The notes beneath the pieces were generated by a model. The model was not told the DNA's origin. It did no database searches and was given only the letters and a program-made list of their open reading frames with translations. This document shows positions 8,423-19,043 of a DNA stretch of 36,296 bases, piece by piece. The DNA is from Gammaproteobacteria bacterium (GTDB lineage Bacteria; Pseudomonadota; Gammaproteobacteria; Ga0077554; Ga007554). The stretch lies in NCBI GenBank assembly GCA_016191235.1, contig JACPOZ010000002.1:1-36296 (forward strand). The letters are read 5' to 3'. Within the stretch, counting starts at the first letter, position 1. Each line of letters starts with the position of its first letter. The position numbers and the translations under genes are program-made.

Positions 8423-10456
8423 TTACCCGCCCCCCAGCAAATTGCGCAGATTCGCCAGATGCGCCTGGCCGCGCTCCTGGCGCTGTTGTGGATCAACCTC
8501 GGCCCCCACGCCTTCCCACACCAGATCCTCCTCCGGCAACTCCTTCAAAAACCGGCTGGGTTCGCAGGTCATCGTCTCGCCGTAGCGTTTGCGCTGTCCG
8601 GCAAGGGTGAAGGTAAGGGTCTCGCGGGCGCGGGTAATGCCAACATAAGCCAGCCGTCGCTCTTCCTCCACATTGCCTTCCTCGATGCTGGTACGGTGCG
8701 GCAGCAACTCCTCTTCCATGCCAATCAGAAAAACATGCGGAAACTCCAACCCTTTGGCGGCATGCAGCGTCATCAGGTGTACACAATCACTGGTGTTTTC
8801 ATCCTCACCGCGATCCAGAATGTCCATCAACGTCATATGCGAAACCAGATCGGCCAAGTTTTTTTCCTGCTGATTTTCGCCAAAGCCTTCAGATGGCTCA
8901 TACAGGCGCTGCAACCAGGCGATCAGTTCGTTGACGTTTTCCATGCGCCGCTCGGCGGTCTTGAGGTCCTTGCAGGTGTCCTTGAGCCAGGTTTCGTAAT
9001 CCATGGTGCGGATCATATCCTTTACTGCGGCGATGGGGTCGCCACGCCTGGCGCGATCCCCCAGATCCACCAGCCACTCAGAGAAATAGCGGATCTTGGT
9101 GACGGCGCGCTCGGACAGGTGTTGCTCCAACCCCAGCTCGAAGCTTGCAGTCAACAGACTGGTGCCGCGTGCGTTGGCATAGTCGGCGAGTTTTTCCAGT
9201 GTGGTGGGGCCGATCTCGCGGCGCGGCGTGTTCACCACGCGCAGAAACGCGCTGTCGTCATCCGGGTTCACCAGCAGGCGCAAATAGGCCATGATATCTT
9301 TGACCTCGGTGTGCGCGAAAAACGAGGTGCCGCCGCTCAGAAAATAGGGGATGCGCTGCTCGCGCAACATGCGCTCAAAGAGGCGCGACTGGTGATTGCC
9401 ACGGTAGAGAATCGCGTAGTCACGGAATTCGGTGCGGTGCTTGAACTTGTGGCTGACCAGTTCAGATATCACCCGCTCCGCCTCATGCTCGTCGTTGCGC
9501 GCCTGAATCACACGGATCTGCGAACCAAAACCCTTATCGCTCCACAACGCCTTCTCGAAGACGTGGGGATTATTGGCGATCAGCTGGTTGGCGGCCTTGA
9601 GGATGCAGCCGGTGGAGCGGTAATTCTGCTCCAGCTTGATGACTGTCAAGCGCGGAAAGTCGTCCTGCAACAGGGCGAGATTCTCCGGCTGCGCGCCACG
9701 CCAGGCATAGACGGACTGGTCATCATCGCCCACCACGGTGAGCGCCCCGCGCGGGCCGACCAGCAGCCGCACCATGCGGTACTGGCTGGCGTTGGTGTCC
9801 TGATACTCATCAACCAGCAGATAGCGGATGCGGTTTTGCCAGGCGTCGAGGATCTCCGGGTGGCTTGCGAACAGCGTCACCGGCTTCAAGATCAGGTCGT
9901 CGAAATCCATGGCATTGTATGCCTTGAGGTGGCGCTCGTACTCGCCATAGATTGCCGAGGCGGCTGTCAATATGGCATCACCACCTGCCAGCTCCAATGC
10001 CTGCTCCGGATTGACCAGCGTGCTTTTCCAGCGCGAGATTTGCCATTGCACTTTTTCTGTTTGTTCGCCGTCGCCGGAAAAATTTTTATGCATCAAATCG
10101 CGCAGCAGGGTGGCGGAGTCCTGCGCATCAAAAATCGAGAAACCCGGCCGGTATCCCAGTGCCTTGAGTTCGCGGCGGATGATGTTCAACCCCAAGGTGT
10201 GAAAGGTGGACACCATCAGTCCGCGGCTATCCTTGCCGCCCAGCAACTTGCCCGCGCGCTCCTTCATCTCGCGGGCGGCCTTGTTGGTGAATGTCACGGC
10301 AGCAATATGGCGCGGCGAGATGCCGCACTCCTGGATCAGATAGGCGATCTTTTGCGTAATGACGCGCGTCTTGCCACTGCCCGCGCCGGCAAGCACCAGC
10401 AACGGGGTATCCAGGTGACGCACGGCGGCGCGCTGGCGGGGATTTAATTCGGACAT
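8423..10456 (-). CDS. rep: ATP-dependent DNA helicase Rep
   Basis: Rep is a 3'-5' superfamily-1 helicase that helps replication forks pass nucleoprotein blocks. Its 677 residues match E. coli Rep (673). The order of motifs is complete: Q motif LNPRQRAAV, Walker A AGAGSGKT at 23-30, motif II LLVDEYQDTN, motif III GDDDQSVYAWRGA, motif IV LEQNYRST, motif V MTLHAAKGLEFPHVFLIG, and motif VI EEERRLAYVGITRAR. Assignment to Rep rather than UvrD rests on overall length and the motif context and is probable. The ATG at 10454-10456 is the only sensible start; no clear ribosome-binding sequence is seen. The same-strand DUF3025 gene is 65 bp upstream. Confidence 0.94.
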   Translation of the reverse strand: MSELNPRQRAAVRHLDTPLLVLAGAGSGKTRVITQKIAYLIQECGISPRHIAAVTFTNKAAREMKERAGKLLGGKDSRGLMVSTFHTLGLNIIRRELKALGYRPGFSIFDAQDSATLLRDLMHKNFSGDGEQTEKVQWQISRWKSTLVNPEQALELAGGDAILTAASAIYGEYERHLKAYNAMDFDDLILKPVTLFASHPEILDAWQNRIRYLLVDEYQDTNASQYRMVRLLVGPRGALTVVGDDDQSVYAWRGAQPENLALLQDDFPRLTVIKLEQNYRSTGCILKAANQLIANNPHVFEKALWSDKGFGSQIRVIQARNDEHEAERVISELVSHKFKHRTEFRDYAILYRGNHQSRLFERMLREQRIPYFLSGGTSFFAHTEVKDIMAYLRLLVNPDDDSAFLRVVNTPRREIGPTTLEKLADYANARGTSLLTASFELGLEQHLSERAVTKIRYFSEWLVDLGDRARRGDPIAAVKDMIRTMDYETWLKDTCKDLKTAERRMENVNELIAWLQRLYEPSEGFGENQQEKNLADLVSHMTLMDILDRGEDENTSDCVHLMTLHAAKGLEFPHVFLIGMEEELLPHRTSIEEGNVEEERRLAYVGITRARETLTFTLAGQRKRYGETMTCEPSRFLKELPEEDLVWEGVGAEVDPQQRQERGQAHLANLRNLLGGG

Positions 10457-10521
10457 TAAGAGGTCACAGAAGCCTGGGAAAGGGGGCTATTGTAGCTGAA
10501 CCAGGGGTACAATGCGCTTCG

Positions 10522-11370
10522 TTATCGCACTCTACGTGCAGGCCTGAAATATCCGGTATTGTCGTAATACGTTTCCTGCTCATTATCAGGATCGAGACCG
10601 GGCAGGCCTAGTATAGGCAGGGGAGACAGATCCTTGGGCTGGATCAGTGCCTCGCCAGCAGCGAACATCTGCGCCAATTGCGCATCAAGCCAGGCTAGTT
10701 GTTCAGCCAATTCTTTGCAAAAGAAATCGTCGTCAACCGGCAGCAGTATGCAATTAGCCGTCATGCCGACATAGGGCGCCAAGGCTTTTTCATACAACGC
10801 ATGGCCAAAGGTGATGCACCGCAGCTTTGCCGCAAGCTCATTGCGCCGCTCCCAGAACAACGTTTTCCAACGAAAGTTACGGATCAATTGCAGCAAGGAT
10901 TTGTCCGAAGAAACAACAACGGCCCCACCTTCATCGAACAGTGAAAGCATATTTTCTATCGCGGAGCGGCGCCCCGGCTCAGCCTCGCCACAAAGACGCT
11001 GTTTGGCCGCAGGAATGTGAATGGCGTTAATCACCGCCTTGGTTTTCGGAAATATAAACCATGTGAGAAATTGAAAAAAATCATGCCAATTTTCGGTCCG
11101 GGTTTGTATCTCACCCGTGAAATAGATTCTCGGTGCATAATGCTCCTCAAAGCAGCCAGGACTTGCATCCTGCCTGACGATTTTTATCGGCTTGCCAGTC
11201 GCAGTCAGGATCGGCTCGCCACGGTCATCCAGTACGCGCTGATAATCATTCAGGCCAGGCCATGCATCTCTAAACGCCGAGAACGCCACTGCCCATTGAT
11301 GCAAGGGCTCATAGAGGGGTGAGCGGGACGAAAACTCCGGGTCCCACGATAACTGCGGACTTCTATTCAT
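10522..11370 (-). CDS. DUF3025 domain-containing protein
   Basis: A 282-residue cytoplasmic protein of unknown function. The family blocks are visible: a central TENWHDFFQFLTWFIFPKTK, the HALYEKALAPYVGMTANCI segment, and a C-terminal PLPILGLPGLDPDNE followed by YYDNTGYFRPAR. No signal peptide, membrane span or known catalytic motif is present. The start is the ATG at 11368-11370, with no obvious ribosome-binding sequence. It lies 42 bp downstream of leuS and 65 bp upstream of rep on the same strand, so the three may share a transcript. Family recognition is from memory of the conserved blocks; no function is implied. Confidence 0.8.
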   Translation of the reverse strand: MNRSPQLSWDPEFSSRSPLYEPLHQWAVAFSAFRDAWPGLNDYQRVLDDRGEPILTATGKPIKIVRQDASPGCFEEHYAPRIYFTGEIQTRTENWHDFFQFLTWFIFPKTKAVINAIHIPAAKQRLCGEAEPGRRSAIENMLSLFDEGGAVVVSSDKSLLQLIRNFRWKTLFWERRNELAAKLRCITFGHALYEKALAPYVGMTANCILLPVDDDFFCKELAEQLAWLDAQLAQMFAAGEALIQPKDLSPLPILGLPGLDPDNEQETYYDNTGYFRPARRVR

Positions 11371-11412
11371 GATGATGTGTTTGGCTCATTAAAGGGGCCA
11401 CCCTCTGCCGCA

Positions 11413-14055
<2,643 letters not shown>

Positions 14056-14184
14056 CTATTATGAGTGGTTATGGGTGGCTATTATAAGGTTTTGAGATGA
14101 CAAGATGCATTTTTTGAGATCGACGCATGAACGCATTAACCATGCTATGGTAATGTAAGATTTCTTACTTTTGAGGCTACGGCA

Positions 14185-14694
14185 ATGACCCAGGAAAAAC
14201 ACGCTCCCAACGAAAAACATGTCCACGCCTATGACCGCATGATGGGGCAGGTGAAGGCATTGATGGCACATGCTGGTTACAAGGATATCAGGCATGCTGT
14301 CGAGACAGTAAAAGAAAAGGCTGTGGAGATTGGCGAGCTGACGCGCGAGGAGGCGGAGCTGATCGGCGATTATCTGGTGCGCGATGTGGAGGACGCGGGA
14401 ACGTACCTGGCCGATACTGGCGGCGAGCTAAAGGATTGGTTACGTTTTGATTTGCAGCTTATCGAAGAACGGTTGCTGGAGGCGTTTGCAGCAGCGGCGG
14501 ACCAGACCAAGCTGGAGCTGCTGCTGCTGGCAGAACGCGCCCGGCAGGCTTCGCTCTATCACACCGGCGAGATCACCGGCATCGGCACGCTGCAATGTGT
14601 CAACTGTGCAAAACAACTGCATTTTCATGCCACCAGCCATATTCCGCCTTGCCCCAAGTGTCATGGGTCGGTTTTTGAGCGGGCAGCAAAATAG
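14185..14694 (+). CDS. ybeL: YbeL-like zinc-ribbon protein (DUF1451)
   Basis: A 169-residue protein of unknown function. Residues 1-125 are predicted helical and charged, with family blocks DRMMGQVKALMAHAGYKDI and ELTREEAELIGDYLVRD. The C-terminus is a zinc ribbon: CVNC then CPKC, 20 residues apart (LQCVNCAKQLHF ... PPCPKCHGSVFER). The ATG at 14185 has GAGG about 10 bases upstream, and the dyad GTAAGA-TT-TCTTAC lies at 14155-14168 in the leader or promoter. It is divergent from leuS; an ybeL-leuS neighbourhood is also found in E. coli. Its stop is only 3 bp from the convergent amtB stop. The family call is firm; the function is not known. Confidence 0.88.
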   Translation: MTQEKHAPNEKHVHAYDRMMGQVKALMAHAGYKDIRHAVETVKEKAVEIGELTREEAELIGDYLVRDVEDAGTYLADTGGELKDWLRFDLQLIEERLLEAFAAAADQTKLELLLLAERARQASLYHTGEITGIGTLQCVNCAKQLHFHATSHIPPCPKCHGSVFERAAK

Positions 14695-14697
14695 GGG

Positions 14698-15894
14698 CTA
14701 ATCCCCGTAACGTGGTTCGGCGCTGATCTTGTGGATGCTGAGATCGGCGCCATTGAACTCTTCCTCTTGGCTCAAGCGCAGCCCGACCAGTTTCTTTAGC
14801 GCGCCATACACAATAAAGCCGCCCGCGAGCGCAATGGTGACGCCGAGCAGCGTGCCCACGAACTGGGAGGCAAGGCTGACGCCGCCAACGCCACCCAGCG
14901 CCCGCATCCCGAAAATCCCTGCGGCGATGCCGCCCCATGTGCCGCACAGCCCATGCAGCGGCCATACGCCGAGCACGTCGTCGATCTTCCATTTGTTTTG
15001 GGTGAGGGTGAAGGTCCATACGAACAGCGCACCGGCCACGGCGCCGGTGGTAAGCGCACCCAGCGGGTGCATGACATCCGATCCGGCGCATACCGCCACC
15101 AGTCCCGCCAGCGCGCCGTTATGGACGAAACCGGGGTCGTTACGGCCTGCGAACAATGCGGCGAGGATGCCGCCAACCATGGCCATCAGCGAGTTGACGG
15201 CGACCAGTCCGCTCACGGCCTCAACGGTCTGCGCGGACATGACGTTGAAGCCGAACCAGCCCACCGCGAGTATCCAGGCGCCCAGCGCGAGGAAGGGGAT
15301 GCTGGAGGGCGGGTGAGCTGCAATTTCGCCGTTACGCCCGTAGCGCCCGTGGCGCGCCCCGAGGAGAATCACTGCGCCAAGCGCGATCCATCCGCCCACG
15401 GCATGCACCACCACCGACCCGGCGAAGTCGTGAAATTTAGCGCCGAACTGCTGCATGAGCCAATCCTGGACGCCCAAACGCCCATTCCATGCGATGCCTT
15501 CAAACAGTGGATAGATCAGTGCCACCAGCAGGAAGGTCGCCGCCAATTGTGGGTAAAACCGGGCGCGTTCGGCGATGCCGCCGGAGACGATAGCCGGGAT
15601 CGCTGCGGCAAAAGTGAGCAGGAAGAAAAATTTGACCAGCTCGTAACCGTTCTTTTCCGTTAACGTCTGTGCGCCATGCAGGAAGTCTATGCCGTAGGCG
15701 ATGCCGTAGCCGATGAAGAAGTAGGCGATGGTGGACACGGAAAAGTCGGTGACGATTTTGACCAGCGCGTTGACCTGGTTCTTTTTGCGCACCGTGCCGA
15801 CCTCAAGAAAGGCGAAGCCCGCGTGCATCGCCAGCACCATAATCGCGCCGAGAAGGATGAACAGCACGTCACTGCCAGATTTAAAGGTCTCCAC
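14698..15894 (-). CDS. amtB: Ammonium transporter (Amt/MEP/Rh family)
   Basis: An inner-membrane ammonium channel/transporter, 398 residues with about 11 hydrophobic segments. The twin pore histidines are H164 (SVVVHAVGGW) and H314 (GVWPLHGLCGTWGG). The family block EVGTVRKKNQVNALVKIVTDF is at about 31-51. No signal peptide is predicted, unlike E. coli AmtB. The start is GTG (15892-15894) with AGAGGA 6 bases upstream; the next upstream in-frame options are worse. No glnK gene accompanies it, although glnK-amtB pairing is common. The upstream region carries a sigma-54 promoter, an IHF-like site and an NtrC-type palindrome, so nitrogen control is expected. It converges on the YbeL-like gene. 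Confidence 0.96.
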   Translation of the reverse strand: METFKSGSDVLFILLGAIMVLAMHAGFAFLEVGTVRKKNQVNALVKIVTDFSVSTIAYFFIGYGIAYGIDFLHGAQTLTEKNGYELVKFFFLLTFAAAIPAIVSGGIAERARFYPQLAATFLLVALIYPLFEGIAWNGRLGVQDWLMQQFGAKFHDFAGSVVVHAVGGWIALGAVILLGARHGRYGRNGEIAAHPPSSIPFLALGAWILAVGWFGFNVMSAQTVEAVSGLVAVNSLMAMVGGILAALFAGRNDPGFVHNGALAGLVAVCAGSDVMHPLGALTTGAVAGALFVWTFTLTQNKWKIDDVLGVWPLHGLCGTWGGIAAGIFGMRALGGVGGVSLASQFVGTLLGVTIALAGGFIVYGALKKLVGLRLSQEEEFNGADLSIHKISAEPRYGD

Positions 15895-15930
15895 AAGACG
15901 TCCTCTATGAACAAAGATGGAGCGCTAATA

Positions 15931-15946
15931 AGCAATAATCGCACCA
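15931..15946 (-). promoter_or_regulatory. Sigma-54 promoter of amtB
   Basis: Read on the minus strand the sequence is TGGTGCGATTATTGCT. It has GG and GC at the right 10-bp spacing, G at position 7 and TTGC at the -12 element; the -24 hexamer differs from TGGCAC at two positions. A start about 12 bases downstream would leave a leader of roughly 26 nt containing AGAGGA before the GTG. An NtrC-like site with one mismatch (GCACCA-ATT-TTGTGC) overlaps it at 15941-15955. Confidence 0.72.
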
Positions 15947-15965
15947 ATTTTGTGCAGTCTTTAAG

Positions 15966-15978
15966 ATTCAATGAGTTG
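15966..15978 (+). promoter_or_regulatory. IHF-like site between amtB enhancer and promoter
   Basis: ATTCAATGAGTTG matches the IHF consensus WATCAANNNNTTR at all but one fixed position. It lies between the sigma-54 promoter and the distal NtrC palindrome, where a DNA-bending site is expected. The match is short, so this is a context-based call. Confidence 0.4.
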
Positions 15979-16035
15979 AATGTTCAGGCGGGGATGCGGT
16001 GCCTGTTGGTGCGCATCAAAATAGCGCATTTCAAA

Positions 16036-16066
16036 GGCGAAGCGCACCAAATTGGTGCGCTTCGCC
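16036..16066. promoter_or_regulatory. 31-bp palindrome with a perfect NtrC-site core
   Basis: A perfect 15-bp inverted repeat around a single central A. Its middle, GCACCA-AAT-TGGTGC at 16044-16058, is an exact match to the NtrC consensus core GCACCANNNTGGTGC. It is centred about 130 bp upstream of the predicted amtB start, a typical enhancer distance. It also lies 27 bp past the bfr stop, and on the bfr transcript would fold into a stable hairpin followed by TTTGAAATG, so it may double as a weak terminator. Confidence 0.75.
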
Positions 16067-16093
16067 AGGGGCTGTCGATTGGAGAAGGCTTCG

Positions 16094-16558
16094 TTACATT
16101 TGTGATTGCAAGTAGTTGTGTATGCCGACTTTCTGGATCAGGTCCAACTGGGTTTCCAGCCAGTCGATGTGCTTTTCGGTGTCTTCGAGCAGTTCCTGGA
16201 AAAGCGCCTTGGAGACATCGTCCGGCTGCGTGCGGCAGTATTGAAGTGCCTCGATAAGCAGCGGCCTTGACTGGGTTTCCAGCGCCAAGTCCAGCTTGAG
16301 CTGTTCTTCGACGTTTTCGCCTACGTTGAGCTTGTGCAGATCTTGCAGGTTGGGCAGGCCTTCAAGAAACAGAATGCGGTCCATCAACTGTTCGGCGTGC
16401 TTCATTTCCTCGATGCTTTCGGCGCGGATTTTCTCGGCAAGCTTCTTGAAGCCCCAGTTTTCCTGCATCTTGTAATGCATGAAATACTGGTTGATGGCAG
16501 TGAGCTCGCAGGTGAGCTGCTGATTGAGATAAGCAATGACCTTCTTGTCGCCTTGCAT
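16094..16558 (-). CDS. bfr: Bacterioferritin, altered ferroxidase ligand
   Basis: Bacterioferritin stores iron in a 24-mer with haem at subunit interfaces. The 154-residue protein aligns without gaps to E. coli Bfr as I recall it. Haem ligand M52 (EMKHA) is present. Ferroxidase residues E18, E51, H54, E94 and H130 are present, but position 127 is Thr (LEDTEKHIDWLE) where the family has Glu in ExxH. Haem-binding subunits with a degraded ferroxidase centre are known from two-subunit bacterioferritins, so a partner subunit may be encoded elsewhere. The start is the ATG at 16556-16558 with GGAGGA 7 bases upstream; a TTG 15 bases further upstream is rejected because it lies ahead of that ribosome-binding sequence. 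It is upstream of amtB on the same strand, separated by regulatory DNA. Confidence 0.93.
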   Translation of the reverse strand: MQGDKKVIAYLNQQLTCELTAINQYFMHYKMQENWGFKKLAEKIRAESIEEMKHAEQLMDRILFLEGLPNLQDLHKLNVGENVEEQLKLDLALETQSRPLLIEALQYCRTQPDDVSKALFQELLEDTEKHIDWLETQLDLIQKVGIHNYLQSQM

Positions 16559-16719
16559 AGCTAGATCCTCCAATTATAAAGTGTAGCTTAGCATAGCAGT
16601 AAGAAGGGAAGAGTGGCTAGCCGCAGCCGGTTGGGCGGTTGCCGGATTTTCCTAAATGCAAAGTATTTTCAGTGCCTTGCGGTTTTCTTGCATATTTTTC
16701 TGTACTTGTCAATAAAGTG

Positions 16720-16728
16720 TGATATTCT
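16720..16728 (+). promoter_or_regulatory. Likely extended -10 promoter of the cold-shock gene
   Basis: TGATATTCT fits an extended -10 element (TGnTATnnT); TTGTCA at 16706-16711 is too close to be a standard -35. A start near 16735 would give a leader of about 130 nt, the long leader expected of cspA-type mRNAs. The 16559-16863 gap holds no gene. Within it an inverted repeat (TTGCCAA at 16801-16807, TTGGCAA at 16822-16828) could fold shortly before the ribosome-binding site. Confidence 0.4.
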
Positions 16729-16863
16729 CGGGCGGTAGCTGCTTGTAGTGTTTGCGGTTATCGCTGGAATGCTGGGCCGGGCCGAAGATCTTGCCGCTCT
16801 TTGCCAAGGGTTCCCGGCATTTTGGCAAGCTTAATGAGTTTGTTTTTTTATGAGGAAGTAACA

Positions 16864-17067
16864 ATGCGTATCGGTACAGTAAAATGGTTTAACGAATCCA
16901 AAGGCTTCGGCTTCATCTCCCCGCAGGATGGTGGCGAAGATGTGTTCGTACATTACAGCGCAATCTCCGGTGATGGCTTCAAAACCTTAGCCGAAGGTCA
17001 GACTGTGAAGTTCGAGGAGAAAAAAGGCCCCAAAGGCCCGCAGGCGACTATCGTACAGGCTGCCTGA
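16864..17067 (+). CDS. cspA: Cold-shock protein (CspA family)
   Basis: A 67-residue single cold-shock domain that binds RNA/ssDNA and melts secondary structure. RNP1 is [11 protein letters not shown]2 is DVFVHYSAI, and the family start is [17 protein letters not shown]. The ATG at 16864 is chosen for this reason and has GAGGAAGT 5 bases upstream; upstream in-frame codons are leader. A strong intrinsic terminator follows 43 bp after the stop, so it is monocistronic. The long leader with a potential hairpin is typical of temperature-controlled members, but whether this copy is cold-induced cannot be told. The symbol denotes the family. Confidence 0.95.
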   Translation: MRIGTVKWFNESKGFGFISPQDGGEDVFVHYSAISGDGFKTLAEGQTVKFEEKKGPKGPQATIVQAA

Positions 17068-17109
17068 TCCTGAACAACGTAGAATAACCGCTTTATAGAA
17101 CACTCCTGA

Positions 17110-17137
17110 CCCCGCCTTGATGGCGGGGTTTTTGTTT
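17110..17137 (+). terminator. Intrinsic terminator of the cold-shock gene
   Basis: A 7-bp GC stem (CCCCGCC at 17110-17116, GGCGGGG at 17122-17128), loop TTGAT, then TTTTTGTTT. This is a textbook plus-strand terminator. It lies 10 bp from the convergent DUF853 stop at 17148; on that strand there is no T run after the stem. Confidence 0.9.
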
Positions 17138-17147
17138 ATGCCTTCCG

Positions 17148-18635
17148 TCAACGCTTCCCACCGCCCAGTAGCGAACCCAGCACTCCGCGCAGAATCTGCC
17201 TGCCCAACTGGCTGCCAACGGCACGGGCCGCGCTCTTGGCCATCGCTTCCACGACGCCCTCGCGTTGACGCCCGCCTTGTGGCTTGGGTGCAGCCGTTTT
17301 GGCTTCCAGGGCTTCGGCAGCAGAGTGTTGCGCGGCTTCCTCTTTCTGCGCGGCGGCGGATTCGGCGCGTTCCTTGATGATTTCATAGGCCGATTCTCGG
17401 TCAACGAGTTTCTCGTAATGACCATAGATGGCGGACTGCTGGATAATCGTTTGCCGCTGTTGGGCGCTGATTGGGCCGACCAGACTGTGCGGCGGACACA
17501 TCAGGGTGCGCTGCACTATGGTGGGTTTGCCGCTTTCATCGAGCAGCGACACCAAGGCCTCGCCTACACCCAGCTCGGTGATGACGCTGGCGACATCAAG
17601 ATTGGGGTTGCTGCGGAAGGTCTCGGCGGCAGCGCGCACGGCTTTCTGGTCGCGCGGGGTAAATGCGCGTAGTGCGTGCTGCACGCGGTTGCCGAGCTGC
17701 CCGAGGATCTTGTCGGGGATATCCAGCGGGTTCTGGCTGACGAAGTATACGCCGACGCCCTTGGAGCGGATCAGCCGCACCACCTGTTCGACCTTTTCCA
17801 GCAACGCGGGCGGCGCATCGTTGAACAGCAGATGTGCCTCATCAAAGAAGAACACCAGCTTGGGCTTGTCGCGGTCGCCGACTTCGGGGAGTTGCTCGAA
17901 CAGCTCGGAAAGCAGCCACAGCAGGAAGGTGGCATAGAGCTTGGGCGATGCCATCAACTTGTCGGCGGCCAGGATATTGATCGTGCCATGGCCATTGCTG
18001 TCGGTTTGTATGAGGTCATCGAGGTTCAGCGCCGGTTCGCCGAAGAACTTTTCGCCGCCTTGCGATTCGATGCTCAGCAGGGCGCGCTGAATAGCGCCGA
18101 TGCTCGCCGCAGAGACGGTGCCGTATTCGGTGGTGAAGTCTTTAGCGTTATCGCCCACGAACTGGAGCATGGCACGCAGGTCTTTGAGATCCAGCAGCAG
18201 CAAGCCCTGGTCATCGGCGATCTTGAATGCGAGCGTAAGGACGCCTTCCTGGGTGTCATTCAGGTTCAGCAGGCGGGCCAGCAGCAGCGGCCCCATGTCG
18301 GAGACGGTGGTGCGCACCGGGTGGCCTTGCTCGCCAAACACATCCCAGAAGGTGACCGGACAACTGGCGAAGCTGAACCCCTCCAACCCCATTTTCAGGA
18401 TGCGTTCCCGAACCTTTGGGTTGTCTGCGCCAGGCTGGCTGAGGCCGGACAAATCACCTTTGACATCCGCCATGAAGACTGGCACGCCAATACGGCTGAA
18501 ACCTTCGGCCAGCCCTTGCAGGGTGATGGTCTTGCCGGTGCCGGTGGCCCCCGCAATCAGCCCGTGGCGGTTGGCCAGGGCGGGCAGAAGATATTGGGGT
18601 TGTTCCCCTTTACCGATCAATAGTGGCTCAGTCAT
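17148..18635 (-). CDS. HerA-like P-loop ATPase (DUF853, YjgR type)
   Basis: A 495-residue cytoplasmic ATPase of the HerA/FtsK superfamily, similar in length to E. coli YjgR (about 500). Walker A is GATGTGKT at about 29-36, with [15 protein letters not shown] after it; Walker B is [18 protein letters not shown]; a later arginine-rich block [21 protein letters not shown] fits the family. The C-terminus is Ala/Lys-rich and ends GSLLGGGKR. The substrate is unknown. The start ATG at 18633-18635 has GAGGAG upstream. It is the last leftward gene before the 408-bp gene-free region, so its promoter is probably within 18640-18720. Confidence 0.9.
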   Translation of the reverse strand: MTEPLLIGKGEQPQYLLPALANRHGLIAGATGTGKTITLQGLAEGFSRIGVPVFMADVKGDLSGLSQPGADNPKVRERILKMGLEGFSFASCPVTFWDVFGEQGHPVRTTVSDMGPLLLARLLNLNDTQEGVLTLAFKIADDQGLLLLDLKDLRAMLQFVGDNAKDFTTEYGTVSAASIGAIQRALLSIESQGGEKFFGEPALNLDDLIQTDSNGHGTINILAADKLMASPKLYATFLLWLLSELFEQLPEVGDRDKPKLVFFFDEAHLLFNDAPPALLEKVEQVVRLIRSKGVGVYFVSQNPLDIPDKILGQLGNRVQHALRAFTPRDQKAVRAAAETFRSNPNLDVASVITELGVGEALVSLLDESGKPTIVQRTLMCPPHSLVGPISAQQRQTIIQQSAIYGHYEKLVDRESAYEIIKERAESAAAQKEEAAQHSAAEALEAKTAAPKPQGGRQREGVVEAMAKSAARAVGSQLGRQILRGVLGSLLGGGKR

Positions 18636-19043
18636 TCAATGCTCCTCATTTTGTAGCGGTAACATGTTCTGGCTAGTATCGCAATATATCATTTGGGGTA
18701 TCCGTTTGAGAATTTTTCTAACCAATAAATGCTAACTCCCCGTCATTTCTCGGATTTATTGGTTATTCACAAAAACTGTGGATAACTCTGTGGGGAAAAC
18801 AGGGTTAATCGCGCCAAGGCCGTGCCATTGCTATGTTTGTGACAAAATGATGTCAAACTGTCCTTCATATAAAAATCAATAATAATCATTAAGTTAAAGA
18901 ACGTAAGCAGATGCTTTACGAGAATTTGACAATTTTTGACTTGCTCTATCAGGCTATCCCATTTACTGTGCATAAAAAATTGGTCTAAGTCTAAATGCGC
19001 CATGGCGATGCCAGTTGCCAGAGGGTAATTGAGTGTCGCTACG
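18636..19043. other. Candidate chromosomal replication origin (gene-free, DnaA-box cluster)
   Basis: This 408-bp stretch has no credible gene. Three 9-mers match TTATNCACA: TTATTCACA at 18763-18771 (plus), TTATCCACA at 18777-18785 (minus) and TTATGCACA at 18967-18975 (minus). TTCCCCACA at 18789-18797 (minus) is a degenerate fourth. An A+T-rich block fills about 18866-18900. Flanking genes run mostly away from this stretch on both sides, and the rpmH-mnmE block, usually near the origin, is 6.6 kb away. The first two boxes are convergent and 5 bp apart. No dnaA, gyrB or mnmG is in the window. This is inference; a chance cluster is possible. Confidence 0.5.
18719..18765. repeat. 12-bp perfect inverted repeat overlapping the first DnaA box
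   Basis: TAACCAATAAAT at 18719-18730 and its exact complement ATTTATTGGTTA at 18754-18765 are separated by 23 bases. The right arm shares its last three bases with the TTATTCACA box. There is no T tract to make it a terminator. Confidence 0.7.

Noticed and set aside
8354-10447. A 697-codon plus-strand open frame opposite rep
   Set aside because: It mirrors rep over its full length, lacks any recognisable domain and has a composition expected from the complementary strand of a GC-rich gene.
16573-16578. TATAAT on the minus strand as the bfr promoter
   Set aside because: It would place the transcription start inside the ribosome-binding sequence, and no -35 is at the right distance.
18767-19003. 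A 78-codon minus-strand open frame in the candidate origin
   Set aside because: No ribosome-binding sequence, no family pattern, AT-rich, and it runs through the DnaA-box matches.
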